Assembly (NCBI RefSeq): GCF_004118285.1
Contig: NZ_SDHY01000006.1
Location: forward strand, 1-64,000
From: Aquirufa rosea
Lineage (GTDB): Bacteria > Bacteroidota > Bacteroidia > Cytophagales > Spirosomataceae
Direction: 5' to 3'
DNA: 64,000 nt
A program made the translations under genes and the position numbers. Within the stretch, counting starts at the first letter, position 1. Every line of letters starts with the position of its first letter. This document shows, one piece after another, positions 1 through 7,044 of this stretch. The notes below the pieces were generated by a model. That model had not been told where the DNA came from and did not search any database. It worked only from the letters and a program-made list of their open reading frames with translations.

Positions 1-1
1 A

Positions 2-67
2 TCGATCTTTGATGTAAGTGGTGATAAATTGGTGCTTAAAAGGGGAATTGAGTATATTCGTAAATAA
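2..67 (+). CDS. 3' end of an unidentified gene (partial)
   Basis: An open frame entering from the left edge encodes 21 residues ending in IEYIRK and stops at TAA 65-67. A bidirectional terminator-like hairpin follows at 129-159, which fits the end of a real plus-strand transcription unit. The fragment is too short to assign a family. It could be a chance open frame, but its composition (FDVSGDKLVLKRG) looks like ordinary protein. Confidence 0.35.
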   Translation, partial: SIFDVSGDKLVLKRGIEYIRK

Positions 68-128
68 GTTAAAGTGTTAGAAATAAATGGCTTAGATTCT
101 ATCGGTTCGATAGGTCGTAGCCTCCACA

Positions 129-159
129 AAAAAAATCTCCCATTCAGGGAGATTTTTTT
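129..159. terminator. Bidirectional intrinsic terminator
   Basis: Thirteen-base arms AAAAAAATCTCCC and GGGAGATTTTTTT enclose a 5-nt loop (142-146). The A-run on one side and T-run on the other make it work in either direction. It separates the plus-strand fragment from the convergent DUF3570 gene, whose stop codon overlaps its right end. Confidence 0.8.
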
Positions 160-1405
160 ATTTAATCTTGATATGTGCTGAAATAGAATGTCCATACATA
201 CCATTAGAACGAGAATAATAGCCATACCTGATTTCCAATGAACTCCAATTCAACAATCCTGCAATACCTCCTGGAGGTGCTAAACGGATGCCCATTCCCA
301 CAAAATGACTTGTAAAGCTTGAAATATCATAATCGGAGGTATAATATAGCTCTGATGGCACATGCTGAGCATAGGCTTTAAAATACTTTACGGCAGATTG
401 GCTATTAAATCTCCAAAAGGGGCTGATGGAGAAAAATGGGGTTATTTTATACGGAATCTCCAAGTTGGTAGTGTGCGCCGTCATACCCCAATCGTCGACA
501 TAAGCTCGATAAAAGGCACGAATAACGGCTCTATCGCCTGAAAAATAACTTAATCTAAAACCTACTGGCAACTTAAACCTAGTTCCTGGTAATTTTTCCA
601 CCGTTTCATTTCCATTGGTAAAATAAACTCGGTGAAAGGGAGTACTTAATAATCCCTCTTGATAACTGGGTTCAATCATGGCCATGACTTGTAAACGCTG
701 ATTGATAACCTGTGACAAGGAAAATGAGGCATTATATGAATTTCTAGGTTTGTAAGCTATTCCCCTTTTATCATCTTCCGCACCTGATGGATAAGTAATA
801 GGTCTCAATTCTGCTGGAAGTATAGCCATATAAGTATCAAAGAAGGCTCCTCCTTTAATGGAAAATTCACGATTTTTATCTTTAGAAAGTTTCGTAAAAA
901 AGGCATTCAAACCATGCGATTTATAATCGTATTCGGTAGAGAAAGAATAACTTAAGCCCTGCGTTGTTCTAATCCCATCATCTTTTACAGACCAAGATAA
1001 ACTAGGATAAAAATGGGTATCTTTCCTAGAAGCAGATGAAACTGTGAGAGGATCTATTTTGTCTGAAGAGGCAGAAGTATAAAAATCTACATTCGCATCA
1101 AATGTGAAATTATGCAAGCGATTAAATCGATCAAGCTTCGAAAAGCGCAATTCCATGGAATTCGCAAAATCCGTTAATCGTTCTGTTCCTATTCCTCCCG
1201 TAATGGCGGAATTATTTCCGTTTTGAAAATAATAACCACTAACCAAATTAGCTTCTTCAAATTTTAACGTTCGTTTTACATAAGGACCCGTACTATCCGT
1301 TGTAGTTTGAGCACTTCCATTCTTGCGAAAAGATAAATACTCTTGCGACCTTACTCCATGTAATAACGAACAATAAAGTCCTATACCTATGATGATCTTC
1401 TTCAT
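158..1405 (-). CDS. DUF3570 outer-membrane beta-barrel protein
   Basis: A 415-residue protein with a signal peptide (residues 1-21, hydrophobic run then RSQ). The rest has the alternating polar/aromatic pattern of an outer-membrane beta-barrel, with many short predicted strands. It matches the DUF3570 family by overall length, by the early motif FEEANLVSGYYFQN, and above all by its neighbours: DUF4266 lipoprotein, ApbE and thioredoxin in one operon with 9-nt spacing, an arrangement typical of this family. The molecular role is not known. The context suggests an outer-membrane partner of an extracytoplasmic redox or flavinylated system. Transport of a metal or small metabolite is another possibility. 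It is the last gene of the operon and ends at the terminator at 129-159. Confidence 0.85.
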   Translation of the reverse strand: MKKIIIGIGLYCSLLHGVRSQEYLSFRKNGSAQTTTDSTGPYVKRTLKFEEANLVSGYYFQNGNNSAITGGIGTERLTDFANSMELRFSKLDRFNRLHNFTFDANVDFYTSASSDKIDPLTVSSASRKDTHFYPSLSWSVKDDGIRTTQGLSYSFSTEYDYKSHGLNAFFTKLSKDKNREFSIKGGAFFDTYMAILPAELRPITYPSGAEDDKRGIAYKPRNSYNASFSLSQVINQRLQVMAMIEPSYQEGLLSTPFHRVYFTNGNETVEKLPGTRFKLPVGFRLSYFSGDRAVIRAFYRAYVDDWGMTAHTTNLEIPYKITPFFSISPFWRFNSQSAVKYFKAYAQHVPSELYYTSDYDISSFTSHFVGMGIRLAPPGGIAGLLNWSSLEIRYGYYSRSNGMYGHSISAHIKIK

Positions 1406-1414
1406 GATTCTAGT

Positions 1415-1627
1415 TTAATTACAACCACATCCTCCTCCACTTTTACCCCCATTGGCACCCGATGCCCCTTCTCTGTAGAGATAAAAGCTTTGTTCAAATT
1501 TCTCAGACTTTCTGGCCGACAATTCCATTTCAGAATCATTGATTCGACTTTTTTGAAATTCCTTGACTGAGGTACATGCTTGCGATAACAAGCCCAACAT
1601 ACATGCCAAGTAATAATAACGTTTCAT
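1415..1627 (-). CDS. DUF4266 small lipoprotein with GGGCGCN tail
   Basis: A 70-residue lipoprotein. The signal sequence ends in the lipobox LLSQAC with the lipidated Cys at position 18. A short charged spacer follows, then a glycine-rich C-terminus containing YREGASGANGG (51-61) and ending in GGGCGCN, the hallmark of DUF4266. The function is unknown. The stretch EGASGAN (53-59) resembles the acceptor consensus of ApbE substrates (Dgx[S/T]GAT) at several positions, so Ser56 could carry FMN; this is inference, but the ApbE gene lies only 9 nt upstream. The paired cysteines 67 and 69 could bind metal or form a redox-active disulfide served by the thioredoxin of the same operon. Confidence 0.85.
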   Translation of the reverse strand: MKRYYYLACMLGLLSQACTSVKEFQKSRINDSEMELSARKSEKFEQSFYLYREGASGANGGKSGGGCGCN

Positions 1628-1636
1628 ATGGTAGGG

Positions 1637-2578
1637 TTAATAAGACAATTTAGAGGGTTGTTTTCTGATACTTTCAGAAAAAAATACGCAATTATCGTCG
1701 TCAATCATAATGCAGGACAAACCAGGGATTTGATTGATTAAATCGATGCCCACCGAAACTCCCATCACAGCCAAGGGAGTGGTTAAGGCGTCAGCTAATT
1801 CAGCAAAAGGCGCAAAAACAGAAACACTCTTTACCCCTTGAATAGGATATCCAGTGTGTGGATCAATGGTATGCGAGTACTTTTTGCCTCCAATCATGAC
1901 AAATTTTTCATAATTGCCTGAGGTAGCAACAGAAGAATTACTCAAGGTAAACTCAGCAATCATTTGCTTAGGATTATCCGGATTAGCAATGCCGATTGAC
2001 CAATCTTGGTCATGTTCATTTTTCCCCCAAGCACACATATCCCCTGATGCATTGACTAGGCCATTACTAAAACCCATTGAAAGCAACAAGGCCTTCGCTT
2101 TATCCGCGGCAAACCCCTTCCCTATTCCTCCAAATCCAATGCGCATACCCTTTTTTTTCAAGAAAACAGTAAGATTTGAATCATCTAATTCAATATGCTG
2201 ATAATTAATCAATTGCACAGATTTTTGAGCCTGTTCTCTAGAAGGCAATTCCTTCATTTCTTGATCAAAATTCCAAAGGCGCTTGTCGATGGAACCATAA
2301 GATAAATCAAAGGCTCCTTGACTTAAATCAGAGATTCTTTGTGCCCGTTGAATTAAATCAAATACCTCTTGATCTACTTTCACGGGAGCTATCCCAGCTT
2401 GCTTATTGATTTGATTGGTTTGAGAATCATCTTTATAGGTACTTAATAGATTCTCAATTCGCTGAATTTCTTTCACTGCACTATCCAAAGCCCTCTTGGC
2501 CTCCCTTTCATTTGATCCAACCACAGCTAAATCAAATCGGTTACCCATCAATAAATCAGTGCATGAAAAAAGAGGCAT
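1637..2578 (-). CDS. apbE: FAD:protein FMN transferase (ApbE family)
   Basis: ApbE proteins move FMN from FAD onto a Thr or Ser of a target protein in a Mg-dependent reaction. Family motifs are visible: GGIGKGFAAD (150-159), NASGD (176-180), SGNYEKF (220-226), HTIDPHTGYP (236-245, the signature) and ADALTTPLAVMG (262-273). The length of 313 fits a mature family member. Unlike most ApbE proteins, no signal peptide or lipobox is visible: the protein begins MPLFSCTDLLMGNRF, directly with the family's conserved MG region, and an in-frame stop lies just upstream, so the start cannot be extended. It may therefore act in the cytoplasm or be exported in another way. It sits 4 nt after the thioredoxin gene and 9 nt before DUF4266, the likeliest substrate. 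Confidence 0.93.
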   Translation of the reverse strand: MPLFSCTDLLMGNRFDLAVVGSNEREAKRALDSAVKEIQRIENLLSTYKDDSQTNQINKQAGIAPVKVDQEVFDLIQRAQRISDLSQGAFDLSYGSIDKRLWNFDQEMKELPSREQAQKSVQLINYQHIELDDSNLTVFLKKKGMRIGFGGIGKGFAADKAKALLLSMGFSNGLVNASGDMCAWGKNEHDQDWSIGIANPDNPKQMIAEFTLSNSSVATSGNYEKFVMIGGKKYSHTIDPHTGYPIQGVKSVSVFAPFAELADALTTPLAVMGVSVGIDLINQIPGLSCIMIDDDNCVFFSESIRKQPSKLSY

Positions 2579-2582
2579 GGAG

Positions 2583-2993
2583 CTATCTGTATTGTTTTAT
2601 TTCGGCAATGAATTTAGCAACCGAAGGCTGATAGCCTTCCCATTCTTTCAAGATTTTACCGTGCTCATCTAACAATAGGGTCAATGGGAATTTACCTGCA
2701 CCATTGTACTTCTCCGCTAAAGCATCGTTTTTTAGTTGCTGCTCTTTGGACAATTGGTTCTTTTTTAACCTCGGAAAGTCAGCACGAATTAGTTCTAAAT
2801 TCATTTCAGCAAAGGCCGTGAATTCTTTCGACTCAAATACATCTTTCTTTAATTTGATACAAGGTCCACACCAGTCTGAACCTGAAAAATTTAACAATAT
2901 TAAATGATGCTGTTGTTGGGCATTGGTTTGTGCTGCGGAAAAATCTGTTCCCCAAATCAATACATTCAAAAATAATGAAATCAATAAGGTCAT
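2583..2993 (-). CDS. Periplasmic thioredoxin-like protein
   Basis: A 136-residue protein: an N-terminal signal sequence (1-21, ending SAAQ) and a thioredoxin fold with the active site WCGPC at 41-45 and the cis-Pro region GKFPLTLLLDEHG. The loop after the active site (DFPRLKKNQLSKEQQ) marks it as a thioredoxin/DUF255-like variant rather than TlpA. It probably reduces or oxidises a thiol protein in the periplasm. The best candidate in its own operon is the DUF4266 lipoprotein with its CGC tail. Spacing is 4 nt on each side (Rieske upstream, apbE downstream), so translational coupling is likely. Confidence 0.88.
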   Translation of the reverse strand: MTLLISLFLNVLIWGTDFSAAQTNAQQQHHLILLNFSGSDWCGPCIKLKKDVFESKEFTAFAEMNLELIRADFPRLKKNQLSKEQQLKNDALAEKYNGAGKFPLTLLLDEHGKILKEWEGYQPSVAKFIAEIKQYR

Positions 2994-2997
2994 ATGA

Positions 2998-3609
2998 TTA
3001 AAGATAAATTACAAGATTCTTGCCGTCATTGGCTGTTTTATAGACTGTAAGTCCACGGCTACCCAAGGAATTTAATCCTTGGCCACTCAAAGAAAAACGA
3101 GCTCCGTGGTCTGTACAATAATATTCTGTCCGATTAAATACAATCCGTTGACGAGGTTGATGCGTACAAAGATTTTGTGCTGCCACATATTCGCCTACCG
3201 ATGAACAAGCCACCACAGTACCGTTCGTGATGATATAGCCACCCGCTGTCTTTAAGGCATTAGTAGCACTGCTAGTTAAATCTAATTTAACCAAGTAATT
3301 TTTAATAGAATTCAATTCGTCAGTGGTAACCTTACCAACTAAATTTGCAGAGGCAGACACATTACCTCCGGTATTTCCTGAACTAGAGCTACTTCCTGAA
3401 CTACTACCTGAATTGGAGGCAGAACTCACTACTTGACTTGCATTGGTACTATCCAAAGAGGCTACTTTTTGTCCATTTTTATTTAGAATTAATGGCTCTA
3501 AAATAGCGTCTTCCTTTTTGGTACAAGCCGCCAAAATAGCCACTAAGGCTGAGCCTTTGAAACCAATAGATTTCAAAAATTGATATCTGGTATATTTATC
3601 TTGATCCAT
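2998..3609 (-). CDS. Rieske-type [2Fe-2S] lipoprotein
   Basis: A 203-residue protein with a signal sequence ending in the lipobox ILAAC (Cys29), a Ser/Gly/Asn-rich linker (about 55-85) and a C-terminal Rieske domain. The ligands are C148-x-H150 and C165-x-x-H168 (CTH and CTDH), as in high-potential Rieske proteins or oxygenase ferredoxin domains. It lacks a transmembrane anchor and would be tethered by lipid, probably facing the periplasm. It is the first gene of the operon Rieske-Trx-ApbE-DUF4266-DUF3570, suggesting single-electron transfer between the respiratory chain and whatever this operon does. There is no cytochrome b gene beside it, so it is not the bc1 Rieske subunit. Confidence 0.85.
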   Translation of the reverse strand: MDQDKYTRYQFLKSIGFKGSALVAILAACTKKEDAILEPLILNKNGQKVASLDSTNASQVVSSASNSGSSSGSSSSSGNTGGNVSASANLVGKVTTDELNSIKNYLVKLDLTSSATNALKTAGGYIITNGTVVACSSVGEYVAAQNLCTHQPRQRIVFNRTEYYCTDHGARFSLSGQGLNSLGSRGLTVYKTANDGKNLVIYL

Positions 3610-3630
3610 TAAACACGGTAATAATGTGGG

Positions 3631-3638
3631 TAAATCTA
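3631..3638 (-). promoter_or_regulatory. Possible -7 element of the Rieske/ApbE operon
   Basis: Read on the minus strand the bases are TAGATTTA, one mismatch from the Bacteroidetes -7 consensus TAnnTTTG, 21 nt before the Rieske start. No clear -33 element was found. The whole divergent gap 3610-3881 (272 bp, AT-rich) presumably holds promoters for both this operon and the DUF1080 gene; nothing else is evident in it. Confidence 0.25.
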
Positions 3639-3881
3639 AAATTTTATCATCAGTAAATAATCAGGTGGATAGATTTAATTGAGTATAAATAGATAAAATA
3701 TACTATTCCGACGACCAAGTAACACTTCACTCTAATCTCCAAACCTAATTATTAAAGAAGAAACCCAAAGAGCGATTGATAAATCAGTAAAGACCTTACT
3801 ATTATTCAATTTTATGAAGTTTAGAAATGAAAACCAGCAAAAAATTGTAATTTCAAAATTCAAACAATACTCAATTTTACT

Positions 3882-4835
3882 ATGAAACAAAGATTTATTC
3901 TATTAAGTAAGCTTTCAATGATTCTATGGGTTCTTAGCTTCTCTTTTCATACATTGGCACAGGTACCAGCTGGTCATTCTGTGGTTGAAGGAAGATGGGA
4001 TATTACCATTACTAAAAGAAATGTTACTACGCCCGCTTGGCTTGAGGTAACCCATTCAGGTTTAAAAACGCTTACAGGGCATTTTGTAGGAGATGGCGGG
4101 AGTTCACGTCCTATTTCTAAAGTAAATTTTGCCAACAATGTACTATCCTTTAGTATTCCACCACAATGGGAAAATTCTGAAAGAGATTTAAGCTTAGAGG
4201 CAGAATTAAAAGATGATAAGTTGATAGGAACCATTACTACTCCACTTGGTGAGAAGTTCAGAATTTTAGGTGTTAGAGCACCCAAATTATGGAGAGAAAA
4301 GGCACCTGTATGGGGCACATCTATCAGTTTATTCAATGGAAAAAACATGGATGGATGGCAAACATTAGGACCAGACAATCAATGGGTGGCAGAAAATGGT
4401 GTGATGAAAAGTCCGAGAACGGGGGCAAATATACGTACAGTACAAACATTCGGTGATTTTAAATTACATGCTGAGTTTAGAGTTCCAAAGGAAAGTAACA
4501 GTGGTATCTACCTTCGTGGACGTTATGAAATTCAAGTGGCAGACAGCAAAGGTTTAGAACCTGCGAAAGATCAATTAGGTGCTGTTTATGGATTTATTGC
4601 TCCATTAGAAAATGTAGCCAAAGAAGCAGGAGAATGGCAAACCTATGATATTGAATTAGTTGGAAGAAATATAACTGTCACCTTAAATGGGAAAACAGTA
4701 ATCTACAAAGCCGAAATTCCTGGTATCACTGGTGGAGCTTTAGATAGCAACGAAGGTGAACCTGGTCCTATTATGATTCAAGGAGACCATGGCCCAGTAG
4801 AGTATAGAAATTTAATCTTAACTCCAGCAAAATAA
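3882..4835 (+). CDS. DUF1080 protein, 3-keto-disaccharide hydrolase family
   Basis: A 317-residue secreted protein with a signal peptide (1-26, ending TLAQ). The first part (about 35-130) is a small beta domain (WDITITKRN...WLEVTHSGLKTLTGHFVGDG). The C-terminal half (about 148-315) is the DUF1080 lectin-like jelly roll, with LFNGKNMDGWQT, FKLHAEFRVPKESNSGIYLRGRYE and the closing GPIMIQGDHGPVEYRNL. Some members hydrolyse 3-keto-glycosides after a GMC-type dehydrogenase has oxidised C3 of the sugar. A GMC/subunit-3 pair lies 20 kb away at 24028-26284, so a 3-keto route is plausible but not shown. It is monocistronic, with its own strong terminator. Confidence 0.88.
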   Translation: MKQRFILLSKLSMILWVLSFSFHTLAQVPAGHSVVEGRWDITITKRNVTTPAWLEVTHSGLKTLTGHFVGDGGSSRPISKVNFANNVLSFSIPPQWENSERDLSLEAELKDDKLIGTITTPLGEKFRILGVRAPKLWREKAPVWGTSISLFNGKNMDGWQTLGPDNQWVAENGVMKSPRTGANIRTVQTFGDFKLHAEFRVPKESNSGIYLRGRYEIQVADSKGLEPAKDQLGAVYGFIAPLENVAKEAGEWQTYDIELVGRNITVTLNGKTVIYKAEIPGITGGALDSNEGEPGPIMIQGDHGPVEYRNLILTPAK

Positions 4836-4849
4836 TTGTAGCATGTAGA

Positions 4850-4892
4850 ATGTAGAATGTAGAGTTAATCATTTCTACATTCTACATTTTTT
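4850..4892 (+). terminator. Intrinsic terminator after DUF1080 gene
   Basis: Perfect 14-bp arms ATGTAGAATGTAGA (4850-4863) and TCTACATTCTACAT (4874-4887) with a 10-nt loop, followed by a T-run. The arm is itself an internal direct repeat (TGTAGAA twice). Confidence 0.85.
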
Positions 4893-4905
4893 CTAATTCA
4901 TCTTA

Positions 4906-5457
4906 TTACGCTGATTTCTTGGGCATATACCATCCTAACCAAATACCACATAAGCCCCAAGCCACAATTAAATCAATTAATTGAGCTCTCAAATCAAATA
5001 TTGGATACCAAATATGCTCTGTATAAGCTCCATTAGTAAACACAATAATAGCTACAATTAGACATAAACTTAGAATATCTCGCATTCGAGCGACCTTCAA
5101 TTGCTTAATGAGATAAATCACCAAAAAGACCAAGAAAATATCTACCAATAGACCTCGTATCATATTATCCTGCATGGATATTTGATAATTGGTATAATAT
5201 TGAATACGTGCCCAAGGCTTACCTGTTACCGATTTAGCAAAAGCCTCAGCCTGTGCCATGTCTTGCTCATTTTCCATTCTTGGCAAAATGTAACCACCTT
5301 CTTTCTTTAAATGTTGATTCAATGTTGTCAATATACTATCCTGATTAGAAGTATACATTTGCGAGGGCTCATGTAAGTTGAATGCCACATGGGAGGCAGC
5401 TTGCCAGAAGAAGATAATCAATCCTCCTACAATGGCACTAATGATAGATTTTTTCAT
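4906..5457 (-). CDS. Conserved membrane protein of unknown function
   Basis: A 183-residue protein with an N-terminal hydrophobic helix (about 5-25), an extracytoplasmic segment (about 26-95) and three further membrane helices (about 98-118, 125-143, 150-175). The stretch between the first two helices includes HLKKEGGYILPRMENEQDMAQAEAF. I do not recognise a named family. Single-copy membrane proteins of this shape occur in Bacteroidetes, and no catalytic motif stands out. It has its own start after a 52-bp gap from the GH105 gene and ends against the DUF1080 terminator region; it need not be functionally linked to either. Confidence 0.75.
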   Translation of the reverse strand: MKKSIISAIVGGLIIFFWQAASHVAFNLHEPSQMYTSNQDSILTTLNQHLKKEGGYILPRMENEQDMAQAEAFAKSVTGKPWARIQYYTNYQISMQDNMIRGLLVDIFLVFLVIYLIKQLKVARMRDILSLCLIVAIIVFTNGAYTEHIWYPIFDLRAQLIDLIVAWGLCGIWLGWYMPKKSA

Positions 5458-5509
5458 TTTATATAATTTAGTACAATTCGAAATTAGAAAAATTTAATAA
5501 AAAATAGAA

Positions 5510-6631
5510 CTAATTCGATTTTAACATCTCAGAACCGGCCAAAAGGAAACATCCTAGCCCAAAATCTTCAAAGTTAGGAATAGAATTAAAACTGACAGGC
5601 TGAGAATCTTTGGGCTCCTTTCCTGTCCCCTGCACATAACCTAAAAAACCATTGGCATGCACACAGGTACTCATTGCTTCCCAGGCTTTATCCACAGCTT
5701 TTTGATATTTCTTATCCTTCAAAATTCCATTTCTCAAGGCCCATTTCATACCATACACAAACAAAGCCGTACCTGTTAATTCTGGCCCACCAAAATGACT
5801 TTCATCTTTCAAACTCACATTCCAAAATCCATCCTTCCGTTGCAAGGGTAATAAGGCAGCCGACATATCCTTAAAGTCTTGAATATATTCATCCCGATGC
5901 GGAGCATTGTTCGGCATACTTTCTAAGGTACGTACCAGGGCAGCATATACCCAAGCATTTCCCCTTGACCAATAACAATTTTCCCCATTGGGCTCTTTAT
6001 AGGGAGGTACAAAATCTTTATCTCGCCACCATAAATGTTCCGTAGGATTATAAAGACCTTTACCTCCATGTTTGTATTTGGTAAATACGTACAAATCATA
6101 CATTTTTTCAAAATATCGGCTATCATGAAAGCGAGTGCCTAATCTAGCAAAAACGGGCATACTCATTTGTAAACAATCCACCCATGACCAATCATCTGAT
6201 TTATCTGTTGCCAACATGTTATCAATGTTGGTTTTGATAGGTTTTATTCGAGCTGAATCTGCCTGAATATCAAACAAGTCCAAATAAACTTGCCCACATG
6301 CTTGATTATCTGCATTCCTTGTTGAAAGACCATCTCTCAAACCCCAGTGATGAAAATTACCCCAATCTGTCATGTATTTTAAATCCTTCTCCTGAGGATC
6401 TAATTTGTATAATTCCATCAATCCCTCATAATAAACTGCCCGAGTCCAAATATTGGATGGGCGGGTTCGGTCTGGACTTACAATCACCTTACCCACATCA
6501 GGCCATTTTTGCTGAAAATATTGGTTAGCCAAATGCATTTGAGCTAAAATTTGTTTTTTGTTGGGCTTAGAAATTCCCAAGAAAGAAATACCAAGAACCA
6601 GAAATAGGGTAAAAACAAGATTATTGCGCAT
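5510..6631 (-). CDS. GH105 unsaturated rhamnogalacturonyl/glucuronyl hydrolase
   Basis: Members of GH105 (YteR type) remove the 4,5-unsaturated galacturonate left at the non-reducing end of rhamnogalacturonan fragments by pectate or RG lyases. A 373-residue protein with a signal peptide (1-20) followed by an (alpha/alpha)6 barrel. Visible signatures are WVDCLQMSMP (Asp152 at the place of the catalytic acid), the aromatic substrate-cleft motif WWRDKDF (201-207) and WSRGNAW (221-227). The downstream gene is rhamnose mutarotase (RhaM), so the pair would release and process rhamnose and unsaturated uronate from RG-I. The uronate product would feed KduI at 11852. Confidence 0.9.
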   Translation of the reverse strand: MRNNLVFTLFLVLGISFLGISKPNKKQILAQMHLANQYFQQKWPDVGKVIVSPDRTRPSNIWTRAVYYEGLMELYKLDPQEKDLKYMTDWGNFHHWGLRDGLSTRNADNQACGQVYLDLFDIQADSARIKPIKTNIDNMLATDKSDDWSWVDCLQMSMPVFARLGTRFHDSRYFEKMYDLYVFTKYKHGGKGLYNPTEHLWWRDKDFVPPYKEPNGENCYWSRGNAWVYAALVRTLESMPNNAPHRDEYIQDFKDMSAALLPLQRKDGFWNVSLKDESHFGGPELTGTALFVYGMKWALRNGILKDKKYQKAVDKAWEAMSTCVHANGFLGYVQGTGKEPKDSQPVSFNSIPNFEDFGLGCFLLAGSEMLKSN

Positions 6632-6642
6632 CCTAAAGAAAA

Positions 6643-6957
6643 TTAAGCTAAATAAAATACAGAAGGAATTTCTACTGATTTGGGCGAATTATCTGGGTTA
6701 CTTTCCATGATATCAGCCATATAAGCCCACCAATTTTGCATAATGGGATGATTGGGCAAATCATCTAACTTAGTCAAATCTTCTGCTTCCAAATAAGCAA
6801 AAAGAATATGCGTTTCTTCATCTAAAAAAATGGAATAATTTTGAACTCCTGTGGATGTAAGAAGACTAGCCAATTCTGGCCAAATTTCATCATGTCTTTT
6901 CTTGTACTCCGCCTCTTTCCCAGGATGAAGGAACATTTTAAGCGCTTTTCTCTGCAT
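6643..6957 (-). CDS. rhaM: L-rhamnose mutarotase
   Basis: Interconverts alpha- and beta-L-rhamnopyranose. The 104-residue form starting at MQRKALKMFLHPG has exactly the family's usual length and aligns with the family from its first residue. The frame could be extended 18 residues upstream to 7011, but that extension has no family counterpart. Catalytic-type residues are visible: His22 in KRHDEIWPE and the paired Trp/Tyr in NWWAYMADIM (75-84), then NPDNSP and the C-terminal FYLA. It lies 11 nt upstream of the GH105 gene in the same direction, an operon that fits rhamnogalacturonan use. Confidence 0.93.
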   Translation of the reverse strand: MQRKALKMFLHPGKEAEYKKRHDEIWPELASLLTSTGVQNYSIFLDEETHILFAYLEAEDLTKLDDLPNHPIMQNWWAYMADIMESNPDNSPKSVEIPSVFYLA

Positions 6958-7044
6958 AGCTAAAGGGATATTTCTACATAAAAGAGTCAAGTATAAGACT
7001 ATTCTACTCAATTTCCATCCTTGTGATGCATGACACTTTAATTC

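Noticed and set aside
99-113. Small hairpin CTATCG-GTT-CGATAG before the left terminator
   Set aside because: Six-bp stem without T-run or conserved context; likely chance.
2998-3609. Rieske subunit of a bc1 or alternative complex III
   Set aside because: No cytochrome b or other complex subunits adjacent, and the protein is a lipoprotein with a Ser-rich linker rather than a membrane-helix-anchored subunit.
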